NCBI GenBank assembly: GCA_030760725.1
Contig: JASWHV010000005.1
Coordinates: 88,604,622 to 88,668,621 of the forward strand
Length of the DNA: 64,000 nt
Source of the DNA: Neostapfia colusana
Taxonomy: Eukaryota > Streptophyta > Magnoliopsida > Poales > Poaceae
Reading direction: 5' to 3'
Of the stretch, positions 33,908 through 46,000 are shown piece after piece (position 1 is the stretch's first letter; every line of letters starts with the position of its first letter). The notes below the pieces were generated by a model that did no database searches, had not been told where the DNA came from, and was given only the letters and a program-made list of their open reading frames with translations. The position numbers were made by a program, and so were the translations under genes.

Positions 33908-36900
33908 TGTAAAGGTCCCAAAAATGTGAATACAAAGAAACACTTGTTTGCAAAAGTTTGTTTCATATGGGTGAAATTTGGGACTTGTTTAAACTTTTCC
34001 ACATGTGATAACCCACATGAGGGCTTTCTTCACACAAGTTCAAAAGTTTGTTGGAAAACTTGGAACCCAAGAGGGGTATAAAACCAAGGTGGGAAGTTCC
34101 CATATGTGTGAGAAAACTAAAATCAGATTTGGAACAAACTTGTTCAACTCAAAATTCAAATGAGAGCAACACTATGACTTTCAAAAACTGTTGTGCTACA
34201 AATCTCATTTGCAGCAGCCAAATTAAGAATCAGATTTCATATTTGAATTCCTTGAGTCCAAATTAGGGGGTGTGCAAAGTTTCATGACTTATGAAAATGA
34301 TTTGCAACCCATTTTCCAAAATGGACTTCAAATAACAAAGAATTCAAATGCATATTTGAATTTGGATGAAACTTGCCCAATTGTACAAATGCCTCTCAGA
34401 TTTAAACTCCCACAATTTAAGTCCATCATATTCAAACTTTGGGAGATATTTTGGAGGGGGATAAGGAGGGACTGAGCTGTGGGACCCACATGTCAGTGAG
34501 GGGACTGAATATTGCAAAAGATCTTCAGTACGCGGTCTCTGTTTGTTCTCTCCCACGCGAAGCAATGGCAGAACCGACTCTCTCCGGGCGACACCGAGGC
34601 TCAGCCGACGCCTCCACCTCCTGGTTATTTTCATCGCGCTGGAAGAGCTGCTGGATGCCTATACCCTCTCCCGTGCTTCCGTTCGCCTTATCACCGAGGA
34701 CCCGGCGTTGTTCCCTTCTCCTCGCGTGATAAACAGAACCGTGCGGCCGACGATCGAGAAAATCGATCGGCCATCGCCTAGCTCGCATGCAATCCTCGAT
34801 CGAGCGGCCAAACCACACCACTGACCCTCCCACGACCTCCTCGCACCATCACCGAAGGAGTGCGTGCCTTCTACACCGAGTTAACCCAGTTTCGGCGGCG
34901 GCCGTCACACAACCGAGAGAAGGCGCTCTCGTGGACAGTCTCCTCCAGAGCGTGTCACGACCAAGCAAGGCCACCGTGGGACGCGCGAGATCTTCCTGCA
35001 GCTTCCATCCGAAGCACAGAGCTTGTCCTTGCATCTTGCCGACGAATTTCACGATTTCCCTCCAGCCGGCAAAAACCGAGGTGCGGGTAAGAGTCTGTTA
35101 AATTCTCGCGCTATGATTGTTTAGAGCACTGCAAATTTCACTCACATGAAGTAGCCTTGCTTAGCAACAACTTCCCTTTTGTAACCTAGCTAGAAACACG
35201 CTCTGCACGACGTATGTTCGATCTTTCTAACGGCGGTTTTGGTAGAAACCGTCGGGCACTCGATGAACACTAGGTAGGAGTCATTCCCGAGCCCATGTGC
35301 GGCCATGCCTAGCTTTGCCAACCTCCACTGGTGCTGTAGAGAATTTCCAGGGAGCTTTTGGCGGGCTAAAGCATCGGGGCGACGTCGCCGGACTCCCTCA
35401 GAGCCGCTGCACCGGTGCGGGATGGGTTAGGGGCTTCGCCGGTCCATAGAACTCATTCCATCATGTTCCTCGGGTTCAATAAGGGCCTGGCAGCGAGTAA
35501 CAGCTCGGATGTTGGCCGGAGCGATGAAAACCGGCGAACTCCGGTGAGCCCGGTGGCGCAGAAACGCGGGAGCGAGAGGTTGAAGACGACCTCATCAGGC
35601 CCGCCTGTCAGCGACTCGGGAGAGAGGGGCCGGATACTCTGTGGCGCTGGATCGACTGTTACAGCGCGGGAAACAACCCTGTGACCCCGTGTGGCACCCT
35701 CCTGGCAGCAGACACGTGTACCCTGGTCCCACCGTCAGTTTAAACTTTTTCCCGGATTTATTCAAATTCCAGGTTTTCCCCAAACTCTAGAAGAGCATAA
35801 CTTTTGCTAGGAACCTCCAAATTTAGTGATTCAAATTGGGTTAGATTCAGATTGACAAACTCTATCCAAATATGCAACCCAATTTGTATGAAAGTTTTTA
35901 TTTAATTCTGGAAAATTCTTTAAAGCATTTCAGCAAAAGAATTTTAGAGGGAGTTTGGTTTATCCAAAAATCCTCAAATTTTGCCAGAATATTCTTTAAG
36001 GTATTATAAGACTCCTGTAAAAGTGTCAGCTCATTTAGGTTTGGTTTTATCAGGGTAATTCAGATGGTAAGTTGCTGTGTTCAATTGAATACAGAGACAT
36101 TTTCAGAGAATTCCCAAAACTTGTAAATTCGGTTCTGGGCAATTCTTAGCTCCAAAATCCTAGGAAAATCCATGCAAGCTCTATGAAATATAATAGAAAT
36201 TGTGGTTCACTGAGTTTGACATGAACATGGTTGTTACCTCAGAATAAATTCTTCTTTGCTTAATTGCTTAGAAAATTGTTCTGGATAAACCACTCAATGA
36301 AAAGTGCTAAGTTTTGGTCCAGATAACTTTCTTGGGATAAGGAACTCACATGAAAATTTTCAGCTCCATTGGAGCTCTGAATCACCACTGTTATGTGTAA
36401 CCTCTTAAGGGGATCAACACTTAAGTGGGAGAAGCACTCAACATTTGATCATAGTGTTTAAACCCAACCCAAACCACTAGCACCAGTGTCATTTTAAATT
36501 ATTAAATAGAGTTCCAGTTTTAAAACTGTCATTAGATCTTATTAGCAAAAGCTTTTCAATTAAATACATATGCATGATCATATCGTGTAGCATCTACGTG
36601 AAGAACGTGAGAAGGACTTGAAGTGAAGATTAAGGCGGAAGGAAAGCGAGTTATCCAGCTCCAAGTGATCGTCACTAACTGATTATATCTTAGTCACCTG
36701 CAAAAAAGGCAAGCCCCGGTTTGCATCTGAACAGTTTTACAAAACATTTCCATTTCTAGAGATCATAGCTTTGCATCTTGATTGCGTTAAGTCTAGTTGA
36801 TATTGAAAACCCCACTTGCATGACCAGAACTACCTAAGAGAGAAAGGGTAGAATAGCACCAACTCGAGTGAATATGGCTACGCTAATGTTTGTAGGAAAG

Positions 36901-38211
36901 GTCCGGTAGAAGTCGAGTAGTTGGAATCTACTCGTGAGTTTAGGGCTGGTTTACTCGGAGCAGGTCCAAAATAGAAAAGATGAGGAAAGTTCACACATAA
37001 GAAATGGAGACCGGGCAGGGAGGTTTAGATGCAGCAGGTTGCGGACTGTGCGTGCATAGCCCTGTCTGTGTCGGTTAAGGCCGGTCCGTGCTTGGCCCTG
37101 TTGGACAAGTTTGAGTTGTGTACCGGGCGCATACTGGCTATATGGGACCTAGGAAACCGATGTACCTTGGGAGATCCATTTGGAACTTTTCCAACTGCCT
37201 TAGGCTTTCAGCGTCAGGGTAGCAGGAGGTAACTCGCTTAAGAACATACCACTGCGGGTATGTACCTTGAGGGAGCTTGTGTACTCGGGGCAGTTGGACT
37301 GCGTCCAATGTGGAAGATCTTGGGAAAGGTGGCCGCGTACAACTTCAGTCGAGGTTGCTGCCGGCAACTCGGAGTACGGGTGTACGTGTCGTGTAGTCCA
37401 GGCGTGTACTGATTCGAATCACCGTCACTCGCGGTTATATGAGCATACTTGCCCACTGCGTCTTGACGTAGTAACAACTGGAACTGGTTATCTTTGAACT
37501 TGATAAGACTGTGATATAACTTGTATTGCAACCATGATTGAATTAGAGATAGGCTCATTAAACTTTACTTTCGCCTTGTGCCAGGAGCATCGCAACAAAG
37601 CGTTTCTTGTTTGATTGTGGAGTTGCGATGTTGTTCAGTTCAAGGTCTGTACAATGAGGCTTAAAATCTGAAAGTTAAGGATCAACTTTAGGCGAGTCCT
37701 TTACGCAAATTTAGCTATCCTAATTGTAAACCGCCGTGCATGTAGAGTTTCTTGTTTAGGAGAGACGGATCAGTCTTGCTGAGCCTATGTGCTCACGCTT
37801 GCTATATAAGTGGTTTTGCGGGTTAACATCGATGCTAAGAAGAATGTTGTCTGGTGAGACTCGGAGATTTCCGAGTCATGTAACACATGGAGAACCCAGC
37901 CGCTGCTGTTGTCTTCGTGTTGCTAGCGAGAGTAGTCCGCGGGCTGGACTTCATCTCGAGTGCTCTTAGTTATTTGACGTGAGTTGTTATAGAATTCCGC
38001 TGTAGTTATTTGATGTAAATTATTTACAAAGAAAAACTTGTAAGCTTCCGCTATTGTTTTATGTAATACATTGCTCTTTGTATGTGTGCTGTTGGGTGCC
38101 GCACAACACGGCACCACCCAATGCGATTCCCGGACGAGTGGCCGGTCTCAGAACTTTGACAAGTTGTATCATTAGCTGAGCCCTGTCTCAGTCGGTACCC
38201 AGCCCGTCTCA
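33908..38211 (+). repeat. 3' LTR of element B, about 4.30 kb
   Basis: It begins TGTAAAGGTCCC and ends AGCCCGTCTCA; similarity with the other LTR stops exactly here, where unrelated Tat sequence begins. No supported gene lies inside. Confidence 0.88.
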
Positions 38212-38217
38212 GGTCCG

Positions 38218-38530
38218 CGCACCGACAAGCGCCTACGACAGCCGTCCGGCAGCGACGATGGCGACCAGAGGTGCCCGGTCCACGACACCAACCGGCACAG
38301 TGCCAGCGAGTGCCAGGAGATCCAGAGGCTTGCAGAGTGCTTCTGAGAGCTCCGGCAGCAGCACCAGGATGGTGCACCCTTCCGCCAGCGGGAAGGCAAG
38401 CAGGGAGGTCAGCACGGACCAGGAGATGGATTTCCAGGAAGCCAAGCGGGCGTTGAAAGTCATCTATGACTAAGATGAGAGCTCCGACTCTGACCACAGT
38501 GAGCGACGTAAGACGCTCCACGCCTAACCA
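38218..38530 (+). pseudogene. gag: Tat gag C-terminal fragment (zinc-knuckle region)
   Basis: From 38272 the frame reads CPVHDTNRHSASEC, a Tat-style Cys-His knuckle, followed by QEIQRLAECF and a TGA at 38344. Continued similarity (MDFQEAKRALKVIYD) is in another frame up to about 38470. The knuckle normally binds element RNA in the particle. This piece is broken by a stop and a frame change. Confidence 0.65.
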
Positions 38531-39150
38531 GGTGTTCCCTCTCCCGTCGTGAAGAGTAGGTGGCCCAAGATAGGGCTACCTGGTGCCTCGGCCAATGCTT
38601 TCTTAAGGAGGGATGACAAGCATTCCCCGCAGCTGGGAGGGTCCCTCTCGACCAGTACAAGCATGCCGCTCCAGGTGCACCCGCCTTGTAGCAGGGAATG
38701 GGTACCTCTACCCAGACTTCAGGTCATAGGACACCTCTATATGTTCTACCCTTAAGGTAGTGGTAGGATGTTTTTTCTTTTTCTCTTTCTTGTAGGGGTG
38801 TCATAGGGACTAGGAACAGGGCTTAAAACATCTGAAGTCCAGGAGGGGTCTAGTTACTCTTGGTATCTAGGGCGAGTCGCTGCCTTCTTATACGGCCTTT
38901 TACCTCCTATCGCCCTAGGGAAACTAGAAATAAGAAAAAACATATCTTGTCCTGTGCACTCCATTACAGTTTATGCTGGCTTATGCATATCAACTATAAA
39001 TGGTATGTTCGGAGCCCGCCCTACACACATTAGTCCTACACACCAGTCCTACATATTAGTGGTGGAATGTGCTCTATCTTCATGCCACCCAGGGGACAAG
39101 ACGATGGTGACCCGGAGCCCAGAGCTCCGGTGTTCACCGGAACCCACTAG
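38531..39150 (+). other. Non-coding part of the Tat remnant
   Basis: About 600 bp, including a pyrimidine-rich run near 38772-38796 (TTTTTTCTTTTTCTCTTTC). I see no recognisable protein fragment; protease and RT would be expected between the flanking pieces and seem deleted. Confidence 0.45.
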
Positions 39151-40170
39151 ATACTCTACTTCAACGGCTCCTAGCACAAGTAAGTTGCCAGAGCGGGGGT
39201 CCTGCTCATCTCGCGAGCAGGAGAGCAGTTCAAGCACATGGTGCACCTAGACTTCAAGGCTACTAACAACATGGCAGAGTACTGCCCCTTCTCTAGGCAT
39301 GTGGCAGGTGCTAGTTAAAGGAGACTCCCAACACACCATCAAACAAGTCGGGCGTGTGTACTCCTACAATGTTCCCTAGCTAGCTCCCCACCTTATCCGT
39401 ATGCAAGAGATGGAGAAGGAATTTCATGCTTTGAAGTAGTGCCATATCCCCCACGCCAACAACGCGGTGGCAGACGGCCTTTCAATAAAATCCTCTGCAT
39501 GGGCTCCGGTCCTCGAAGGCACCTTTGAAAGGAAGCTACCACGTCATACATCTTGGCCTGCCAAACCAGGTGAAGGGGGCGAGCCCAGCACCTCGAAGCT
39601 AGCAGTCCCAGCGGCCCTGCAACCATGGCGCTCACCAAGGATTGTATGCGTCACCGGTGACTCCGTGCAACCCGACGCCCAAGATCCACAAGCTCAAGTA
39701 GGATCTGATGCATGGATCGTGGAGGTCCGGGCCTACTTGAAAGACAATATCCTTCCTGATGAACGTGTAACCGCAGAATGGATCGTTCGTATGGCTAAGA
39801 GATACACACTGTAGATGAAGATCTCTACTGGCGTGGTGCCAACAACGTTCTATAGCGGTGCATAACCCGGGAGGATGGATGCGATCTACTCGCAGAGATA
39901 CATGGGGGTGAGTGCGGAAACCACGCTTCGTTCCGCACGTTGGTCGGTAAAGCCTTCCGGCATGGCTTCTACTGGCCGATAGCCCTCCTGGACGCCATCG
40001 AGCTGGTCAAGAGATGAAAGGCGTACAAACTTCATGCCAAGCAGATCCACACACCAGTACAGATGCTGCAGATGATCTTGCCCTCTTGACCATTCACAGT
40101 ATGGGGGCTGGACACCCTGGTGCTACAATTCAGTGCCAGGGATCCAGGTGGGTCATACCCCTGAGCAAGG
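39151..40170 (+). pseudogene. pol: Tat RNase H and integrase fragments
   Basis: The frame from 39157 reads a broken RNase H (YFNGS, then GVLLISRAGEQFKHMV and LDFKATNNMAEY) with stops inside. It is followed by VKGDSQHTIKQVGRVYSYN and a linker that is open at 39467-39814 (ADGLSIKSSAWAPVLEGTFE). The integrase finger is near 39880-40070 (LLAEIHGGECGNHASF, HGFYWPIALLDAIELVKR, AYKLHAKQIHTP), and the start of the integrase core is near 40095 (VWGLDTL). Catalytic completeness is lost. ATNNxAEY is typical of the second RNase H of plant Tat elements. Confidence 0.75.
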
Positions 40171-41570
40171 TCTCAACCACATCCTGGACGACAACATTGA
40201 ATTACGCAAGCCCTGTAGCTTGGCTGAAGACCATCCGAATAGTATACTTGGTAGGTGTGCCCCCATTAAGTGGCCACACCTACAAGGGGGCCATCACGAT
40301 GAACCACATGGGTAGGACATCGGGCCACTCTAGCAGCGAGAAGAAGACTCAGAGCGTCTACGGCAAGCTGAAGACAAGGACCAAACTCCCCTCATGTCCT
40401 TGCGTTACCAGGGACCTGGAAGGAGCGGTAGACACCCTACCAGGACGCCCTGGGTCCTTACGCTGCTAAGGGCCTAGAGGAAAAGGCTTGGGACACTAGC
40501 AAAGTGCTAACCACGTAAGCTAAGTCTTTTCCTTTCAAGCTTGCGTATATTTTTTGCGCACCTCTCGACATATACATAGTTATGTTTCTCTGTCTCGCTC
40601 TTGGCCAAAGTTATGTTGTCTAGCTACAAGGCGGAAATACCTGAGGCACATGTGTTGTCTCCGGACCCTCTGGTTATCTTCCTGCTTGGGTCCGTCAGCA
40701 CTGGAAGGATGCCTCCCCTTTTTCGGAGTGTCTGGCCAGCGGGAGGTCCAGGGTGTGTAGTCTGCCTGGCTGGCCCTGCGCCCTAAAGTGTGCGCATCTT
40801 GCCTCTTCCAGCGCAGCACCCAAGTGTAGGGGATATGGTTGGCATACTGCCCCGGGAAGGATGGTAACCAGGGTCCAGACTCTACTACATTGAATTGCCC
40901 AAGTCCTGCAGTTTAGCAGAAGACCACAAGCCATAATGGGGCCATCGAGCAGAGAAAATGCAACTACACAGCACGGTTATTCCTTTCTTCTAAGTTTCTG
41001 TGCAAGCCACAAGGCTCCGGTCCGTGGGGCCGGAACCCCAACTCTCCTAGGGGGTCACTCTCGGACCCCCAAAAGTTGGCGCCTCCTGAAGGCTCCGAAG
41101 CTTGTGTGTTGCACTGTCACTTGGGGGGCCATAGCGACTAGTCAAGCCAAGCAAGTCGCCCGGACCTCGGCAGCACGCAAGAGGAAGCGGATACATATAT
41201 GCAGCAAGCAACCGAGAAACACCAACCACTTCGGCAACTCAGAGAGCCCCCGGTCCTTGCAACATCAAGGACCAGAAGGCCTCGCAAAAGCTAAAAAATG
41301 GTCCTTCCTACCGGACCTTGCGCCAAGTGACTGATGGAAGGAAGACCAACAGAACGGCTTTTTCATTCATCAACACAGAAATACAAGACAAGACAATAGA
41401 GGGCTTGAAACAGAGCTACTTTCATTGATAATAGAGTCTGGCGTACAAAAGGGGATACAAGACAACTAAGGGAACTCAGCAGCTGCAGATCGAGTAGTCT
41501 TCTGCTCCATGGCCTGCTTGGTTGTTCCACGAGCCTATCTCTGTGCAGTGAGAGGGTCACCTTCTAGGTG
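40171..41570 (+). other. Non-coding 3' part of the Tat remnant with internal repetition
   Basis: No supported gene; several 60-150 codon open frames lack domains. A related block occurs twice, at about 40150-40240 and 40842-40932 (TTGAATTACGCAAGCCCTG against TTGAATTGCCCAAGTCCTG, then GAAGACCA). Tat elements commonly have long untranslated regions between pol and the 3' LTR, which would fit. Confidence 0.45.
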
Positions 41571-42068
41571 AAATACCTGATGGCCACTCAGTCACGTCAA
41601 AAGGGCTATGCATACAATAGGCGAAGTTGTCTGACCATCAAAGTCAGAGAGTTCATGTATCTCAAGGAGTCGCCTATCCGAGGCCAACGATGGTTTAACG
41701 TCAAAGGCAATATAGCACCTCTCTACATCGGACCCTTCAAGATTTTCGGCAAATGAGGAGAGGTAGCATATCAACTAGAGCTACTGACATACCTCTCCGA
41801 CGTACACGACGTATTTCACGTGTCTCAGCTCAGGAAGTGCCTAAGAGCACCGGAAGAACATGTACCAATGGATGAGCTAGAACTCCAGGAGGATTTGACC
41901 TATGCGGAACACCCCATCAAAATCTTGGATATGAAGGAAAGAGTCACGATGAACAAGGTAATCCGTTGATGCAAGGTACAATGGAGCAATCATACGAAAG
42001 CCAAAGCTACGTTGGAGCATGAGGAAAACCTCAAGATGGAATTGCCTCATCTTTTCTCCACTCTATAA
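41571..42068 (+). pseudogene. pol: Chromovirus integrase C-terminus and chromodomain (element D)
   Basis: The frame reads ATQSRQKGYAYNRR, then LKESPIRGQRWFNVKGNIAP, the GPF motif (YIGPFKIFG), a TGA at 41754, VHDVFHVSQLRKCLR and a chromodomain (HPIKILDMKERV, CKVQWSNHTKAKATLEHEE), ending at TAA 42066-42068. A second TGA interrupts the chromodomain near 41968. The left part of integrase is missing at the junction with Tat sequence. The sequence is closer in style to element A (AYQLEL, PEE) than to elements B and C. Confidence 0.8.
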
Positions 42069-42088
42069 AAACTCGAGGGCGAGATTCA

Positions 42089-42104
42089 TTTTAAGGGGGG
42101 TAGG
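42089..42104 (+). other. Polypurine tract of element D
   Basis: TTTTAAGGGGGGTAGG lies between the pol stop and the LTR start TGTAACACTCTC at 42107. Confidence 0.75.
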
Positions 42105-42507
42105 TTTGTAACACTCTCATATTCATCATCATGCATTGCATTCATTTGCATGTAGAGAAGCATTTAGAAAGAAGAAGAAAAGAGATAAAGGAATATAGAA
42201 ACAAACAAATAAATAAAAGGAAAAAGGGAAAAGAAAAACCCTAGCCACCCTCTCCCCCCCTAATCTGGCCGCGCCCTCCCCCTTTAGGTATTTTCCCTAG
42301 CCGTGCCCCCCTTGAGGAATTTTTTCCTGGCTGCAGCCCTAATTTTACCCCCTAGGTAATTTTTCCCTCCCCCAATTAATCTCAGCCCTTGATTAAAAAT
42401 ATTTGCTAAAATCCTAGCCCGTAGTCTGCACCTTCCCCAAATTAAATCCCAGCCCTTGATCCAAATATTTTGCTTAAATCCTAGCCCCCTTGGCTGCTTT
42501 TTCACCT

Positions 42508-42515
42508 TATAAATA
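42508..42515 (+). promoter_or_regulatory. TATA box of the element D LTR
   Basis: TATAAATA lies within CACCTTATAAATAAAACCC, about 400 bp into the LTR, and is followed by GC-rich sequence as in other grass LTR promoters. The start site is expected about 30 bp downstream. Confidence 0.5.
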
Positions 42516-43048
42516 AAACCCTTCCCCTCTCTTGGCCGCCGCCCCGGCCACAAAAAAACCCGTGGTCACCGTCCCTGCTGCTGCCCTGCCTTGGCCGCCG
42601 CCGCAGCTCTGCCCTGCCGCGCCTATGCTGTTGAAGAAGACCCCAGCGCCCCTGCCCCGGCTGCAGCTCTGCTCTGCCCCGAGAAAAACCCCAGCCACCC
42701 ACATTGATCAAGAGGAGCTCCAGCTGCTGCCACTGCAAGGAGAAGATCAGCCGCAGAGAAGAGGAGGAGGAAGAGAGGCAGGAACCGTCGTCCTTCGTGC
42801 AATGTTGCTTTTGTTGTCCTCAACACCGTTGCATCACACCCTGCGAGCAAGAGCTACTGCACGTAAGTAGGACATCCCCGGCTTAGGCTTTGATGACAGT
42901 TTGCTAATATGGAGCTAGGATCATAGCCACGTCCCAATTGATTCCCAGCAGCACCGATCATCGTAAAACCTCACTAAACCTAACCAAAACTTGCATGGAT
43001 ACATGCAAACTAGTTACTATAGGTTGCATTATTGTATTTGCATGCATC

Positions 43049-43053
43049 CACAT
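43049..43053. repeat. Target-site duplication of element C, left copy (CACAT)
   Basis: CACAT lies directly before the LTR start at 43054 and is identical to 57641-57645. Five bases is the usual size for LTR retrotransposons. Confidence 0.92.
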
Positions 43054-46000
43054 TGTGGCGGACTGGGATCCGCTCATCCAGGATCGCAGAGGGTGGTGCC
43101 GCGCGATGCGACACCCGACAGCACACGTCATAAGAACACAATATATTACATGGGAAAAACAGCTGAAACTGTACAAACAAGTACAAACTTCAGTTACAAT
43201 TATTGTTCTATTACACAGCGGAAGACTACACTATACAACTCACGCCCGCCTATTTAGCAAAAGTCGGTTGCCCAGCCCTAGGGCAACCCACACTAGCTGC
43301 ACGTCTCAGCTCAGCGCGGCGTGTACGGCTCCCACTCAGCCGTGGTCCCCGACGGAGGGTAACCCTCGCCGGTGGACTCGTACTCCGAGTCCGTGGGTGG
43401 CTCCTCACCTGAAAAACACTTAAGCAGCAACCGTGAGCACGAAGGCTCAGCAAGGCTTAACCGACTCACCTAAGCATGAAACTCTACATGAGGTATACCA
43501 AGACATAGGTTGGTAGCATTTCAGCAAAACGACACGCCTACAAGTTCATCCTTAGTTCATCTTTTAGCAACAAGTTAACAGTTCATGAAATCTGAAATTT
43601 AGTAAGCAGTGTTTGGTGGCACTTATGTAGCAATACAATTATATCAATCAGCATCATTGAATCAACATATTTCATCCATTAGTCTACGTTACGACGCAGT
43701 GAACAAGCAGCACTCGTCACCGCGAGGGACGGCGAATCGACTCGATATACACCTGCAGGGAAAACCCAAAGAGCACGTCACGTACGCCCACCCGTGGAGC
43801 TGCACAGCACGCTCACTCGATGTCGTACGGGACAACCTTTCACCCAACAGCCCAAACGTCGAACCGGTCGCACCGAAACGAGCAGGAGGTTCCCCACACG
43901 GAGCATCTCTCTATGCCCGTTGGCAGATTTCCACCTTGCTGCCCTCAACCTACACCTATAAATCGGTGTGCTATGCCTCGACGCCCGGAGGTTTAGGCTA
44001 CATCGGTTTATCGGGGCCCATATATCCGATATGCCTTCGGTACGTTCAATACTTGTTCAGCAGGGCCGCACACGGATCGGTCCTCAATCGACACGGGCAG
44101 GGCTGCGCACACAAGACTCTCTCTTGCTGCGCCCTAGCCCCTGCCTAGTCTCATTTTCATTACTAAAGTGATCTCACATCACTCAACCGAACCCGTGTGT
44201 CCCAAGCCTATCTCGCGAGTAGATTCCAACTACTCGACTTGTACCGAAGTCCTATGACTCATTAAGCATAGCCTGTCTACTCGAGGTCCTTGACACTACC
44301 CTCACTCTTTTAGGAACCTTTGGTTATGCAAGTGGGGTTTCATTCACCCTATACCTAATGCACAATCATACTTCACATGACACATGTAAACAAAGTAAAA
44401 CTTTTAAAAAGGGTTAATGCAAACCGGGGCTTGCCTTGTTGCTGCTGGTCAGGAGTTAGTTCTTCGTCCGGAAGGAGGAAGTCCAGCACTTCCGGAGTCT
44501 CTTCTTCAACGGCTACACGTTAATGAAATACTACATGTTAATTTATATGCAAAAGTGAGTCTAGAGTAAGACTTCTACTATTAGTTCTAATAACCAGCCT
44601 CTAATACCTGGAACTTTGTTTAAGAATTTAAATATGAACTGGTGTTGGTGGTTTGGCTTGGACTTAATCACATGGTCAAATGCTAAGTGGTTTTCCCCCT
44701 TTTTCCATCTTAGTCCCTTAAGTGGGTAAACAGGACAGGGGTGATCTAGAGCTTCAATGGAGCTGAGAATTTTTGTGTGAGTTCCTTGTCACAAGAAAAC
44801 TCTCTGGACCAAACATTAGCACTTTTCATGGAGTGGTTTGCTCAGAATAATTCTCTTGGCAAATCAGCAAGGAAGAATTAATTCTGAGGTAATACCCCTG
44901 TTCATGCTCAACTTAATGAACTACAATTTCTATTATAGCTCATAGAGTTTGCATGAATTTTCCTAGCATTTTTGGAGTCAAGGTTTGCCCAGAATTGAAT
45001 TTCCAAGTTTTGGAAATTCTCTGAAAATGTTTCTGCATTCAAATGAACACAGCACCTTCAAATTTGAATTGCTCTGACCAATTCAACTCCAAATGGTCTG
45101 AAACTATTACAGGGGTTTACTAATGTCTTAAAGAACATTCTGGCAAAATTTGGGAATTTTTGGATGAACCAAACTCCCTCTAAAATTCTTTTGCTGAAAA
45201 GCTTTAAAGAATTTTCCAGAATTAATTAATGGGTTTCATACAAATTGGGTTGTATCTCTGGACAGAGCTATGCAAGATGAATCCAACCCAATTTGAATCA
45301 CTAATTTTGGAGCTTCCTAGCAAAAGTTATGCAGTTCCAAAGTTTGAACCAATTCTGGAATTCAAATTAATTCGGGAAAAGTTCAAACTCTGCCTGTGGG
45401 TCCACCCTACACGTGTCAACCGCCGGACTCGCGCCACATGGGGGCCACAGACCCCTTCCCGCGCCACCACATGGAATCACACGCCACAGCTGATCCGGGG
45501 TTTTAATCTTCAGCTGCTGACACGTGGGCCCGGTGGGTCTTCTTCCTCCTCTCGCTCCCGCGCCTCCCCCTCGCCGGCGCTGTACTGGAGCTCGCCGGAC
45601 TCAGCTTCCCGGCCACCTCTCGGCCGGAGACTCGCCGCCTGGGGGTTTTCAGGGTCGGGGAACAAGTCTATGGGGTTGGCTCGGGCTGCCGGTGGCCGGA
45701 AGTAGGCTGGCGACGAGCCGCGGCCTTCGGTGATGATCGGCACCGCCGCCCGAGCACATTAGCCCGCCAAAAGCTCGGCGGATCCGCTCTAAAGCATCAG
45801 TGGAGGTCAGGAAATCTCGGCGTGGCCTCAACCTGGCTCGGAAACGACGGCAAACCGGTTGTCACCGTGCGCCCGCGTGTTCCCGCCATGGCCGCCGACC
45901 GAAAAGCTCGAAATTAGCTGTAACTACGGCGTTTCTAGCTAGGGTTGTGGAGGGAAAAGGTTCCCTATCCTCTCTAGTTCTGGTGTGCGCAAAATGAACA

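Larger units (their letters stand above)
23501..38211 (+). mobile_element. Element B: Tekay/Del-like chromovirus, 14.7 kb, defective
   Basis: Structure: LTR (23501-27802), PBS, 1.5-kb untranslated leader, gag-protease, RT-RNase H-integrase-chromodomain, polypurine tract, LTR (33908-38211). The polyprotein is broken by two stops and one frameshift, so this copy is non-autonomous. The flanks give no target-site duplication: the left flank is the internal region of another copy and the right flank starts GGTCC. This supports a tandem product of recombination rather than a simple insertion. The first ~220 bp of the two LTRs differ at two substitutions and one 2-bp indel by eye, so it is much older than element C. 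Confidence 0.9.
38212..41570 (+). mobile_element. Decayed Tat-type Ty3/gypsy remnant
   Basis: Fragments of gag, RNase H, the RNase H-integrase linker and the integrase finger occur in the normal order, but protease and most of RT are missing between 38760 and 39150, and stops are frequent. The family is judged from motifs such as ATNNMAEY in RNase H and GNHASFRTLVGKAFRHGFYW in the integrase finger, typical of grass Tat elements. No LTR of this element was identified. The right junction with chromovirus sequence is at about 41570. Confidence 0.75.
42107..43053 (+). repeat. 3' LTR of element D, left part
   Basis: It begins TGTAACACTCTCATATTC after the polypurine tract and continues to 43053, where element C is inserted; the LTR resumes at 57646. 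It contains repeated CCCTAGCC...CCCCCTTAGG-like leader sequence, a TATA box at 42508 and a CCGCCG-rich tract after it. The proline/alanine-rich ORFs at 42502-42870 arise from that tract and are not genes. Confidence 0.75.

Noticed and set aside
42502..42886. Proline/alanine-rich ORFs that could look like a small gene
   Set aside because: They lie just downstream of the LTR TATA box of element D in a CCG-rich untranslated tract.
43609..44148. 179-codon ORF, identical again at 54128-54667
   Set aside because: It is inside both LTRs of element C, so duplication is due to the LTR pair. It has no recognisable domain.
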